Positions 1-6,874 of a stretch of DNA of 6,874 nt are shown here, in pieces (the first letter of the stretch is position 1; each line of letters opens with the position of its first letter). Origin of the DNA: Bacteroidaceae bacterium (lineage in GTDB: Bacteria > Bacteroidota > Bacteroidia > Bacteroidales > Bacteroidaceae). The stretch spans positions 1-6,874 of the forward strand of contig JALNVG010000130.1 of the NCBI GenBank assembly GCA_023227685.1. The letters run 5' to 3'. The notes beneath the pieces are model-generated. The model was not told the DNA's origin. It did not search any database and was given only the letters and a program-made list of their open reading frames with translations. A program made the position numbers and the translations under genes.

Positions 1-1655
1 GCTACTGCATTTGCAGGCTTAGTCTCATCTTCATAAACACGGCTATGAGAAACGATGATACGCTTAGCATCTTTATTGAATTCAATAACCTTGAATTGCA
101 ATTTCTCGTCCAATTGAGCTTTAGAGCCATCTTCTTTAACCAAATGTTTTGGAGTTGCAAAACCTTCAACGCCGTAAGGCAAAGCTACAACAGCTCCCTT
201 ATCAAACATTTCAATAATTGTACCTTCATGAACTGAACCTACGGTAAAGATTGTTCCAAATACTTCCCAAGGATTTTCCTCAAGTTGTTTGTGACCAAGA
301 CTTAAACGGCGATTTTCCTTATCGATATCCAATACAACTACATCAATATTTACACCAATTTGAGTAAATTCAGATGGATGCTTGATCTTCTTTGTCCAAG
401 AAAGATCAGAAATATGAATCAATCCGTCTACACCTTCTTCTATCTCTACAAAGATACCGAAATTAGTGAAATTACGAACGATAGCTGTATGCTTCGAACC
501 TACAGGATATTTTTCTTCGATCAATTCCCAAGGGTCTTGCTTTAATTGTTTGATACCCAAAGACATCTTACGTTCTTCACGATCAAGAGTCAGAACAACA
601 GCCTCAACTTCATCTCCAACATTCATAAAATCTTGAGCAGAACGCAAATGCTGTGACCAAGACATTTCAGAAACATGTATTAAACCTTCAACACCCGGAG
701 CTATTTCAACAAATGCACCGTAATCAGCCATAACAACAACTTTACCTTTAATTTTGTCGCCAACTTTCAAATTCGGATCCAAAGAATCCCAAGGATGTGG
801 AGTTAATTGCTTCAAGCCTAGTGCTATACGTTTCTTCTCGTTATCAAAATCAAGGATAACAACATTTAATTTCTGGTCAAGTTGTACAACTTCTTTCGGA
901 TCAGCAACACGACCCCAAGATAAATCTGTAATATGAACTAATCCATCTACTCCGCCAAGATCAACAAATACACCATAAGAAGTGATATTTTTAACTGTTC
1001 CTTCAAGAACCTGACCTTTTTCAAGTTTGCTGATAATTTCTTTTTTCTGTTGTTCCAATTCTGCCTCAATAAGAGCCTTATGAGAAACAACAACATTCTT
1101 ATATTCTTGATTGATTTTAACAACTTTGAATTCCATTGTTTTGCCTACGAATACATCATAGTCACGAATTGGACGAACGTCAATCTGAGAACCGGGCAAG
1201 AAAGCTTCAATACCAAAGATGTCAACGATCATACCACCCTTAGTACGACATTTCACAAAGCCTTTGATAATTTCTTCTTTTTCCATAGCTTCGTTAACAT
1301 GCTCCCAAGCACGAGCCACACGAGCTTTTTTGTGAGAAAGTACAAGTTGACCTTTTTTATCTTCTTGATTCTCAATATATACTTCAACTGTATCACCAAC
1401 TTTCAAATCAGGATTGTAACGAAACTCGTTCATTGAGATAATACCGTCGGATTTAAAACCGATGTTCACAACAACCTCACGCTTGTTCATAGAAATGACT
1501 TTGCCTTCTACAACTTCTTGGTCGCTGATTTTGTTAAGCGTACTATCATACGCTTTTTCAAGTTCCTCTTTTGAGAGATCAGTATTGACCTCACCGTGTT
1601 CATACGTATCCCAATTGAAATCTTCAATCGGCACTACATTTTTTAAATCTTCCAT
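1..1655 (-). CDS. rpsA: 30S ribosomal protein S1 (C-terminus cut by window edge)
   Basis: S1 is the large RNA-binding protein of the small ribosomal subunit that helps capture and unfold mRNA. The reading frame is open from ATG at 1655 to the left edge: 551 codons plus two bases, with no stop. Bacteroidales S1 proteins are usually a little under 600 residues, so I infer that only a short tail is missing. Six S1 (OB-fold) repeats can be read, at about residues 45-108, 127-192, 213-281, 298-369, 385-456 and 472-537. Repeats 3-5 are the most alike: GLVHITDLSW, GLIHVSEMSW and GLIHISDLSW recur every 86-87 residues, and the linkers LGLKQL, LGIKQL and LGHKQL (residues 279, 366, 453) are exactly 87 apart, each followed by a PW pair. 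Repeats 1-2 are divergent, as expected for the ribosome-docking part in this family. The start is firm: there is an in-frame TAA upstream and no other start codon in between. No Shine-Dalgarno sequence precedes it; the leader reads TTTATTATTA. Identity is near certain. Confidence 0.97.
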   Translation of the reverse strand, partial: MEDLKNVVPIEDFNWDTYEHGEVNTDLSKEELEKAYDSTLNKISDQEVVEGKVISMNKREVVVNIGFKSDGIISMNEFRYNPDLKVGDTVEVYIENQEDKKGQLVLSHKKARVARAWEHVNEAMEKEEIIKGFVKCRTKGGMIVDIFGIEAFLPGSQIDVRPIRDYDVFVGKTMEFKVVKINQEYKNVVVSHKALIEAELEQQKKEIISKLEKGQVLEGTVKNITSYGVFVDLGGVDGLVHITDLSWGRVADPKEVVQLDQKLNVVILDFDNEKKRIALGLKQLTPHPWDSLDPNLKVGDKIKGKVVVMADYGAFVEIAPGVEGLIHVSEMSWSQHLRSAQDFMNVGDEVEAVVLTLDREERKMSLGIKQLKQDPWELIEEKYPVGSKHTAIVRNFTNFGIFVEIEEGVDGLIHISDLSWTKKIKHPSEFTQIGVNIDVVVLDIDKENRRLSLGHKQLEENPWEVFGTIFTVGSVHEGTIIEMFDKGAVVALPYGVEGFATPKHLVKEDGSKAQLDEKLQFKVIEFNKDAKRIIVSHSRVYEDETKPANAV

Positions 1656-1715
1656 TAATAATAAATTTGATAAATACTTTAATTAAATAGGACTTTATGT
1701 TTTCTAAATCGGTCG

Positions 1716-1746
1716 CAAAGATAGTACTATTTATTTATTTGACAAA
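1716..1746 (-). promoter_or_regulatory. Bacteroides-type promoter of rpsA
   Basis: Read on the minus strand, a perfect -7 box TATCTTTG (1716-1723, consensus TAnnTTTG) lies 19 bases downstream of a TTTG -33 box (1743-1746). This is the expected spacing for the primary sigma factor of Bacteroidota. Transcription should begin near 1709, giving an AT-rich leader of roughly 55 bases before the rpsA ATG. The leader shows no ribosome-binding site and no obvious hairpin. The start point is inferred from box position only. Confidence 0.8.
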
Positions 1747-1784
1747 AAATAAAAAGATATTTCATCCATTTCCAAAAGAATATC
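1744..1784 (-). terminator. Possible weak intrinsic terminator after the DUF5686 gene
   Basis: On the minus strand GATATT (1779-1784, overlapping the stop codon) can pair with AATATC (1756-1761) across a 17-base loop, and is followed directly by TTTTTATTTTTT (1744-1755). The stem has only six pairs with a single G-C pair and the loop is long, so termination would be weak. It is supported mainly by the T-run and the position. The T-run runs into the -33 box of the rpsA promoter. Confidence 0.3.
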
Positions 1785-3969
1785 ACTCATTGAAGAGTTC
1801 AAAAGTGAATTTACAACCAACATCGGAAAATTTTCCATTTTTGTTACTTACAAAAACACCGGCATCAAAAAGATATGTAGCTATACCATATCCAAATTCA
1901 AGATATGGCTTAAGATGGGACATAACCAATGCACTAAAATACAAGCGCTCGTTTTGCACATATCGGGTATATTTCGTAAAATTACGCAATACTATAAAAG
2001 GTGCTTCATAAGTAAAATGAGCACGTGCATACTGACGCGACGAGTTGTACCAACGGCTATCAAGCAAAACGAACTCACCTCCTAACTCATCATTCCAGCC
2101 AACAGGAAAATTATGCCGGGAAAAATTCTCAAAATCAACAAAATAAAGCTCCTCCTGATTGGTAAAAACGCCAAAGCCTGCACGATAATAAATATGCTTC
2201 ATCAAAGCAAGCCTAATCGTATGTTGCATGTCAAATTCTATTCGTTCATACCGCCCTGTGCTATTAAATACATGTTTCATCCCTCGTTCATAATCCAAGG
2301 TAAAAGTAGGATAGTATGACCTATAATTGATTTTTTGCTTTCCTCTATAATAATAGAATTGCCCCGGGGTCCATCGCAATTTTAGTTGGGGAGCAAAGCT
2401 AACATATTTGTTTTTTATCTTATCCAAAATATTAATTGTCGGAATTGGGAAAAGAGGAATCCTTTGAAAATGAAAAGACTCGGCAGCTTTACGGCAGTGA
2501 TACGTAAAGCCAACACCCAATTCAAATCCATTGAATATTTCGATTGAATGCTCCACGCTAAAAGATAAATCCTTAAAATAATTCAGATGAATTTTATTAA
2601 AATCAAATATGCTATCGGGTATTGATTTAAGCAAATCAAGTACTTCACTGCTATAAATACGATTATTATTTTTTAAATTGAAGCTTATATTCCCCTGCTT
2701 TTGAGGCCAATAATTAAAATCAGACTGAACCGACCAATAAAATTCTTTATGTGTAAAATTATAACTAATCTTCGGATCAATGCTCAACAACCTATCACCA
2801 CCTAGCAAACGACTATATTTAAAATCTTGACGATAGGAGAATCCATTAGCTCCACCATAGCTCAAAAGCAAAGGATTGAATAAAGGAGAACATTGAATAT
2901 TGCCCAAACCGGAAAGGTTCACATTATTATTATAGATAAAAAAATCACTAATCGATTCTAAGGCAGAAAGATTTGTTGAATAATGTTGACACTTTAACAA
3001 TTTTAACTTTTCATTCTCTCTATATATATTTTTTTCTTCTTCATCCAATGGTATTGGACGAAGTTTCGTAAATTTAACAGGATCATAACATATCACATTT
3101 GTATCACAGGAAAGAGTAAATGATTGTGTTAAATCATATTTATTAACCCGTCTTTTTCCCCTATTATTCTTATTATATTTTATTGAATCATAATTGATTT
3201 GAGTAAAATAGTTACCAACCAGCTTATTACCCAAAAAGTTATACCACCCATCAACGGTATAAGATACTGGCAAAAACTCATCATTATCACCTAACTTGCC
3301 CATCTTTAAAAAACAACGGAAAGATAACAAATCCCATCTGCCTGAAAAACGAATTTCACGCACACTCCACCCAAGACTACTGACTATAAAATAACCACCG
3401 ACCAAATGATTGCTATGACTTTTGGGCATAAAATGCACTTTATACTCCGGATATTCTCTATCACCCAAAACATCTTCTATCTGATACTTATAATACTTCC
3501 TTGCCTTATGATTTAAAGGCGACAACAACCTATCATCCCTCAACAAAGATAAAGCATAAATATTGACATTAAAGTATTCTACCATACCCGGTATACCATG
3601 ATGGTTGCGAATTGTACCAGAGTAGGCCTTTACTTTTTGATCGTAAATATTTGGAGCTGTATAATGAACATCACTAGATGATTCTATAAAATATTCACGC
3701 ACCCCTCTCTGCAATCTGAACATAGCGGGTACATATTTCAAAATAAAATTTTTCCTTTTAATCTTTATCTTGCCCTTTATATACACACGAGCTTGATACT
3801 CGTTAACAATATTTACATATATATCAGACATGCGCATCACATTATCCACTATTGAATCAACAGCAACAAGTCGCCGTGTTTGTGGATTAATTATTGTATT
3901 GCTATACCCTTCTTGAAAAGAAAAAAGCAAAAACAAAAGAGAAAGCTGTATGTTCTTAATAAATCTCAA
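1783..3969 (-). CDS. DUF5686-type exported protein, probable outer-membrane beta-barrel
   Basis: This 728-residue protein resembles the DUF5686 family of Bacteroidota, whose function is unknown. Residues 1-24 form a signal peptide: R2 and K5, then the hydrophobic run LSLLFLLFSF, with likely cleavage near residues 21-24. There is no lipobox cysteine. Residues about 35-290 match the N-terminal part of the family (segment VDNVMRMSDIYVNIVNEYQA, then ARVYIKGKIKIKR). From about 350 to the end the chain is a series of short amphipathic, aromatic-rich strands, including YYPTFTLDYERG (552-563) and a last strand KFTFELF near the C-terminus, which suggests an outer-membrane barrel. Many family members carry an N-terminal carboxypeptidase-regulatory-like domain; it is absent here. 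The start must be TTG at 3967-3969: the preceding codon is TAA, and the next ATG (residue 45) would remove the signal peptide. The gene has its own promoter and is read toward rpsA, 127 bases away. The family call rests on recognising sequence style and has not been searched. Confidence 0.8.
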   Translation of the reverse strand: MRFIKNIQLSLLFLLFSFQEGYSNTIINPQTRRLVAVDSIVDNVMRMSDIYVNIVNEYQARVYIKGKIKIKRKNFILKYVPAMFRLQRGVREYFIESSSDVHYTAPNIYDQKVKAYSGTIRNHHGIPGMVEYFNVNIYALSLLRDDRLLSPLNHKARKYYKYQIEDVLGDREYPEYKVHFMPKSHSNHLVGGYFIVSSLGWSVREIRFSGRWDLLSFRCFLKMGKLGDNDEFLPVSYTVDGWYNFLGNKLVGNYFTQINYDSIKYNKNNRGKRRVNKYDLTQSFTLSCDTNVICYDPVKFTKLRPIPLDEEEKNIYRENEKLKLLKCQHYSTNLSALESISDFFIYNNNVNLSGLGNIQCSPLFNPLLLSYGGANGFSYRQDFKYSRLLGGDRLLSIDPKISYNFTHKEFYWSVQSDFNYWPQKQGNISFNLKNNNRIYSSEVLDLLKSIPDSIFDFNKIHLNYFKDLSFSVEHSIEIFNGFELGVGFTYHCRKAAESFHFQRIPLFPIPTINILDKIKNKYVSFAPQLKLRWTPGQFYYYRGKQKINYRSYYPTFTLDYERGMKHVFNSTGRYERIEFDMQHTIRLALMKHIYYRAGFGVFTNQEELYFVDFENFSRHNFPVGWNDELGGEFVLLDSRWYNSSRQYARAHFTYEAPFIVLRNFTKYTRYVQNERLYFSALVMSHLKPYLEFGYGIATYLFDAGVFVSNKNGKFSDVGCKFTFELFNE

Positions 3970-3991
3970 TTAATTTAGATTTTACAAATGA

Positions 3992-4022
3992 CAAATATAG
4001 GAATTAAGACTAAGAATCCAGA
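3992..4022 (-). promoter_or_regulatory. Promoter of the DUF5686 gene
   Basis: On the minus strand a perfect -7 box TATATTTG (3992-3999) lies 19 bases downstream of TCTG (4019-4022), a one-mismatch -33 box. The expected start of transcription is near 3986, which would leave a leader of only about 16 bases before the TTG start codon. The -7 box is convincing and the -33 box is weaker. Confidence 0.6.
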
Positions 4023-4105
4023 CATTTATACCATGAAAATTAATGAGAAATAATACTAAAACAAACATTTTCTTTTCTCTTTTACCGAAATAAAAATATT
4101 CTTCT

Positions 4106-4113
4106 TATATTTG
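4106..4113 (+). promoter_or_regulatory. -7 box of the crp-like gene (and probably the hexosaminidase)
   Basis: TATATTTG fits the TAnnTTTG consensus exactly and lies 27 bases before the ATG at 4141, giving a leader of about 20 bases. The -33 position (around 4082-4087) reads TTTACCG, a poor match to TTTG. This promoter may therefore be weak or depend on an activator. The latter is inference. Confidence 0.6.
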
Positions 4114-4140
4114 TGCTTAACAACAGCATTTTGAATACCA

Positions 4141-4842
4141 ATGGTTAAAACAAAGATATCAGATATAGATCTTCAAGAAAAGCTTTCTGACATGATGACT
4201 CCCCTTAACGAGGAGCAAATACTAATCTTGACTAAAGAATTAGCAATTCAAACATACAAGAAAAACGAAACCATCTATTGCGAAGGTGAAGCTCCAACTT
4301 ATCTTATGTGCTTGATCAAAGGTAAAGTTAAAATCTATAAAGATGGTGTAGGCGGTCGTAGTCAGATTATCAGAATGATTAAACCTACGGAATATTTCGC
4401 TTATAGAGCTTACTTTGCCAAAGAGAGCTATGTTACCGCCGCTGCAGCTTGCGAAGCATCTGTCATTTGTATGGTACCGATGACTGTGATTAGCAACCTC
4501 GCCAAACAAAACAATGAACTAGCAATGTTCTTTATCGAACAACTATCAAAAGATTTGGGCATATCGGACGAAAGGACAGTGAATCTAACACAAAAACACA
4601 TTCGTGGACGTCTGGCAGAATCCCTTTTATTTCTTAAGGATAGTTATGGACTTGAAGAAGATGGCTCTACTTTAAGTATCTATTTATCACGCGAAGATAT
4701 GGCCAACCTTTCAAACATGACCACTTCCAATGCTATTCGCACGCTTTCAAACTTCGCTACGGAAAGAATTATCGCTATAGACGGTAGAAAAATTAAAATT
4801 ATTGATGAAGAAAAATTAAAGAAAATCAGCAAAATCGGATAA
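4141..4842 (+). CDS. Crp/Fnr-family transcriptional regulator
   Basis: This 233-residue cytoplasmic DNA-binding protein has the standard Crp layout. A cyclic-nucleotide-binding-like beta-roll spans about 28-120 (IYCEGEAPTYLMCLIKGKVK, then the ACEASVICMVP strand). A long dimerisation helix covers about 122-150. A winged helix-turn-helix covers about 155-222, with LSREDMANLSNMTTSNAIRTL as the reader helix region and a wing at IIAIDGRKIKIID. Aligned with E. coli CRP, the pocket Glu72 and Arg82-Ser83 are not conserved: the segment reads FAYRAYFAKESYVTA. Binding of cAMP is therefore unlikely. The four cysteines (47, 57, 104, 110) do not form the N-terminal FNR iron-sulfur cluster pattern. Bacteroides regulators of this family, such as Cur/BT4338, control carbohydrate use; whether this is an orthologue cannot be told here. 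The ATG is the first possible one, since an in-frame TGA lies at 4132. There is no Shine-Dalgarno sequence. It probably forms an operon with the hexosaminidase 35 bases downstream. Confidence 0.93.
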   Translation: MVKTKISDIDLQEKLSDMMTPLNEEQILILTKELAIQTYKKNETIYCEGEAPTYLMCLIKGKVKIYKDGVGGRSQIIRMIKPTEYFAYRAYFAKESYVTAAAACEASVICMVPMTVISNLAKQNNELAMFFIEQLSKDLGISDERTVNLTQKHIRGRLAESLLFLKDSYGLEEDGSTLSIYLSREDMANLSNMTTSNAIRTLSNFATERIIAIDGRKIKIIDEEKLKKISKIG

Positions 4843-4877
4843 AAGAATAATTATATAATTTAACACAACTTAATCGC

Positions 4878-6874
4878 ATGAAAAAAAGTATTTTATTTTT
4901 TCTGCTTTTACTTGCTTTCATACCCCCTGTAATTAGCAAGCAAAAGGTGGAAACAAAGAATGATTATAATATCATTCCGCAACCAAACTTGCTCATACCG
5001 GCAAGAGGATGTTTTGTATTTAGCAATCAAACAAAAATTATTATACCTAAGAATGCTCCGGAAATAAGAGCTATAGCTGACAGTTTTGCAACACGAATAA
5101 AAAATACCACAGGATTACAACTCGCGGAAGTTCAACATACTCCCCAAAAAGGATATATTTCTTTTTTATATTCCAAGAAACTACCGAAAGAGGGATATGA
5201 ACTATTTATTTCCCCAACTCATATCATCATAAAGGCTTCACAACCTAATGGTTTTTTTTATGGTATACAAACGATCTATCAATTACTTCCGCCACAAGTT
5301 TACGGAAAAGCATTAGCTACACAAGAAAACTGGTCAATACCTGCAGTAAAGATAAAAGACATGCCTCGTTTTTCTTATAGAGGTTTGATGTTGGATTGCT
5401 GTAGACATTTTGTATCAGTAGATTATATCTACAAATTTATCGACCAACTTGCCATACACAAGATGAATACTTTCCATTGGCATCTAACCGACGACCAAGG
5501 CTGGCGTATTGAAATCAAAAAATATCCCAAACTAACGGAAATCGGTTCACAACGCAAAGAAACAATGGTGGGATATTATTATGAAAATTATCCTTTCATT
5601 TATGACGGCAAAAACGAAGGTGGATACTATACACAGGAACAAATAAAAGACATTGTAGCCTATGCAAAAAGCAAATATATAACAATTATCCCAGAAATAG
5701 AAATGCCGGGGCATTCGATAGCTGCACTTGCTACTTATCCGGAACTTTCATGCAACCCATCAAAAAAATACGAAACAGGTGAAATTTGGGGCGTCTATGA
5801 TGATGTATATTGCCCAAGTGAAACCACATTCAAATTTCTTGAAAATGTATTAGATGAAGTTATTGAATTATTCCCAAGTAAATATATACATATCGGTGGG
5901 GATGAATGTCCCAAAGAAGCTTGGATCAACAGTATTTTCTGTCAAAATCTCATCAAAAAGTTAGAACTGAAAGATGATTCTATACCTAATAAAATAGATA
6001 GAAGAAAACATAGTAAAGAAGAAAAATTGCAAAGCTATTTCATCACACGAATAGAAAAATATCTTAATAGTAAAGGAAGAAATATCATTGGCTGGGATGA
6101 AATTCTTGAAGGTGGTTTGGCTCCAAATGCTACAGTTATGTCATGGCGAGGTATTAGTGGCGGAATCAATGCTGCAAAAGGCGGACACAATGCTATAATG
6201 ACTCCCGGCGGATATGTTTATCTCGATGCTTATCAAGAAGATCCTGAAATAGCACCCACAACTATCGGTGGCTATACCACCCTAAGGAGGACATATAGCT
6301 ATAATCCTGTTCCCGATAATATTGCCGACTCAATAAAAAAGCACATTATAGGCATACAGGGTAACATTTGGAGAGAATATATGGCTTCTAACACAAAAAC
6401 AGACTATCAGGCATTTCCTCGCGCTATTGCCATAGCTGAAACAGGATGGACTGAAAAGGAAAATAAGAACTTCGATTCTTTCTGCAAACGCATGGTTAAA
6501 GAATTCCAACGCTTAAACTTTGTAGGAATCAAAGCTTGTAGCAACTTCTACAATGTAAACATTAATACACATGCCGAAAAAGATGGTCCATTAAAGGTTT
6601 TCATGGAAACCTACTATCCTGGTGCTGAAATACATTATACTACTAATGGTAATAATCCTACAACCTCATCCACTCTATACGCAACACCTTTTGAACTAAA
6701 AGGAAACATGGACTTGAGAGCAGCGGCATTCAAAAACGGGAAAATATTAGGACAAATTTATCATAAGCCCCTATATGGCAATCTCATTAGCGGAAAGCCA
6801 TTCACCACTAATCTTTTGATGGGACTCACGGGAGACATCTTTGGTGAAAACGATTCATGGGGCGGAGATAAAAC
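4878..6874 (+). CDS. GH20 beta-N-acetylhexosaminidase, secreted (C-terminus cut by window edge)
   Basis: It removes terminal beta-linked GlcNAc or GalNAc from glycans by substrate-assisted catalysis. The frame is open for 665 codons to the right edge with no stop. Residues 1-20 are a signal peptide (MKKS, then ILFFLLLLAFIPPVIS) without a lipobox, so the protein should reach the periplasm or be exported further. Residues about 30-160 are the GH20b-like N-terminal domain. The catalytic barrel runs from about 164 to 550: substrate arginine R168 in FSYRGLMLD, HWHLTDDQGW at 200-209, catalytic pair D342-E343 in HIGGDECP, W406 in GWDEIL, W423 in MSWRG, and W498-E500 in GNIWRE. All key residues are intact. 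Residues about 567-630 (PGAEIHYTTNGNNPT) look like the Fn3-associated/chitobiase C-terminal module. The last residues visible, LLMGLTGDIFGENDSWGG, resemble the linker into a galactose-binding-like domain lost beyond the edge. It follows the crp-like gene by 35 bases with no promoter or terminator between, so co-transcription is likely. Substrate preference and any SusC/D partners cannot be judged. Confidence 0.95.
   Translation, partial: MKKSILFFLLLLAFIPPVISKQKVETKNDYNIIPQPNLLIPARGCFVFSNQTKIIIPKNAPEIRAIADSFATRIKNTTGLQLAEVQHTPQKGYISFLYSKKLPKEGYELFISPTHIIIKASQPNGFFYGIQTIYQLLPPQVYGKALATQENWSIPAVKIKDMPRFSYRGLMLDCCRHFVSVDYIYKFIDQLAIHKMNTFHWHLTDDQGWRIEIKKYPKLTEIGSQRKETMVGYYYENYPFIYDGKNEGGYYTQEQIKDIVAYAKSKYITIIPEIEMPGHSIAALATYPELSCNPSKKYETGEIWGVYDDVYCPSETTFKFLENVLDEVIELFPSKYIHIGGDECPKEAWINSIFCQNLIKKLELKDDSIPNKIDRRKHSKEEKLQSYFITRIEKYLNSKGRNIIGWDEILEGGLAPNATVMSWRGISGGINAAKGGHNAIMTPGGYVYLDAYQEDPEIAPTTIGGYTTLRRTYSYNPVPDNIADSIKKHIIGIQGNIWREYMASNTKTDYQAFPRAIAIAETGWTEKENKNFDSFCKRMVKEFQRLNFVGIKACSNFYNVNINTHAEKDGPLKVFMETYYPGAEIHYTTNGNNPTTSSTLYATPFELKGNMDLRAAAFKNGKILGQIYHKPLYGNLISGKPFTTNLLMGLTGDIFGENDSWGGDK

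Noticed and set aside
250..1050. Similar DNA segments recurring about every 260 bases, which could suggest tandem repeats
   Set aside because: They are the S1-domain repeats of rpsA at the DNA level, an ordinary property of the family.
1050..1436. 128-codon plus-strand open frame inside rpsA
   Set aside because: It lies fully antisense to the conserved S1 repeats, has no promoter or recognisable protein features, and is explained by the codon bias of rpsA.
1697..2011. 104-codon plus-strand open frame across the rpsA promoter and the end of the DUF5686 gene
   Set aside because: It overlaps the minus-strand promoter and the barrel C-terminus in antisense. The peptide is lysine- and serine-rich without domain character.
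4240..4509. 89-codon minus-strand open frame inside the crp-like gene
   Set aside because: It is antisense to the well-supported beta-roll domain, with no start-site signals.
4843..4877. Possible promoter for the GH20 gene in the 35-base gap (TATAATTTAA)
   Set aside because: It misses the TTTG half of the -7 consensus and has no -33 partner at 19-21 bases; AT-richness alone explains it.

Overview
The window suggests a low-GC member of the Bacteroidota, most likely order Bacteroidales. Three things point there. The promoters carry the Bacteroides-type -7 box TAnnTTTG rather than a TATAAT box. None of the four genes has a Shine-Dalgarno sequence. The gene content (a DUF5686 outer-membrane-type protein, a GH20 hexosaminidase with a Bacteroides-style C-terminal extension, and a six-domain S1 protein) is typical of the group. 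I cannot name the genus from sequence alone.

Layout: the left part is on the minus strand. rpsA (ribosomal protein S1; its C-terminus is cut by the left edge) occupies 1-1655, with a near-consensus promoter at 1716-1746. Behind it, at 1783-3969 and also on the minus strand, is a 728-residue exported protein of the DUF5686 type that starts with TTG. A 171-base divergent intergenic region (3970-4140) holds back-to-back promoters. On the plus strand follow a Crp/Fnr-family regulator (4141-4842) and, 35 bases later, a secreted GH20 beta-N-acetylhexosaminidase (4878 to the right edge, C-terminus missing). No stretch over 300 bases lacks a gene. I see no tRNA, rRNA, CRISPR array, insertion sequence or attachment site.

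How the genes relate: rpsA and the DUF5686 gene share a strand, but rpsA has its own promoter, so they look functionally independent. The regulator and the hexosaminidase look co-transcribed, because the gap is short and shows no promoter or terminator. This fits a small glycan-scavenging unit that cleaves terminal GlcNAc/GalNAc in the periplasm or at the cell surface, but no SusC/SusD pair lies in view. The region reads mainly as ordinary core genome. The points worth a second look are the TTG start, the mirrored promoters, the non-canonical ligand pocket of the Crp-like protein, and the overlap of a possible terminator with the rpsA promoter. I found no convincing undescribed system.
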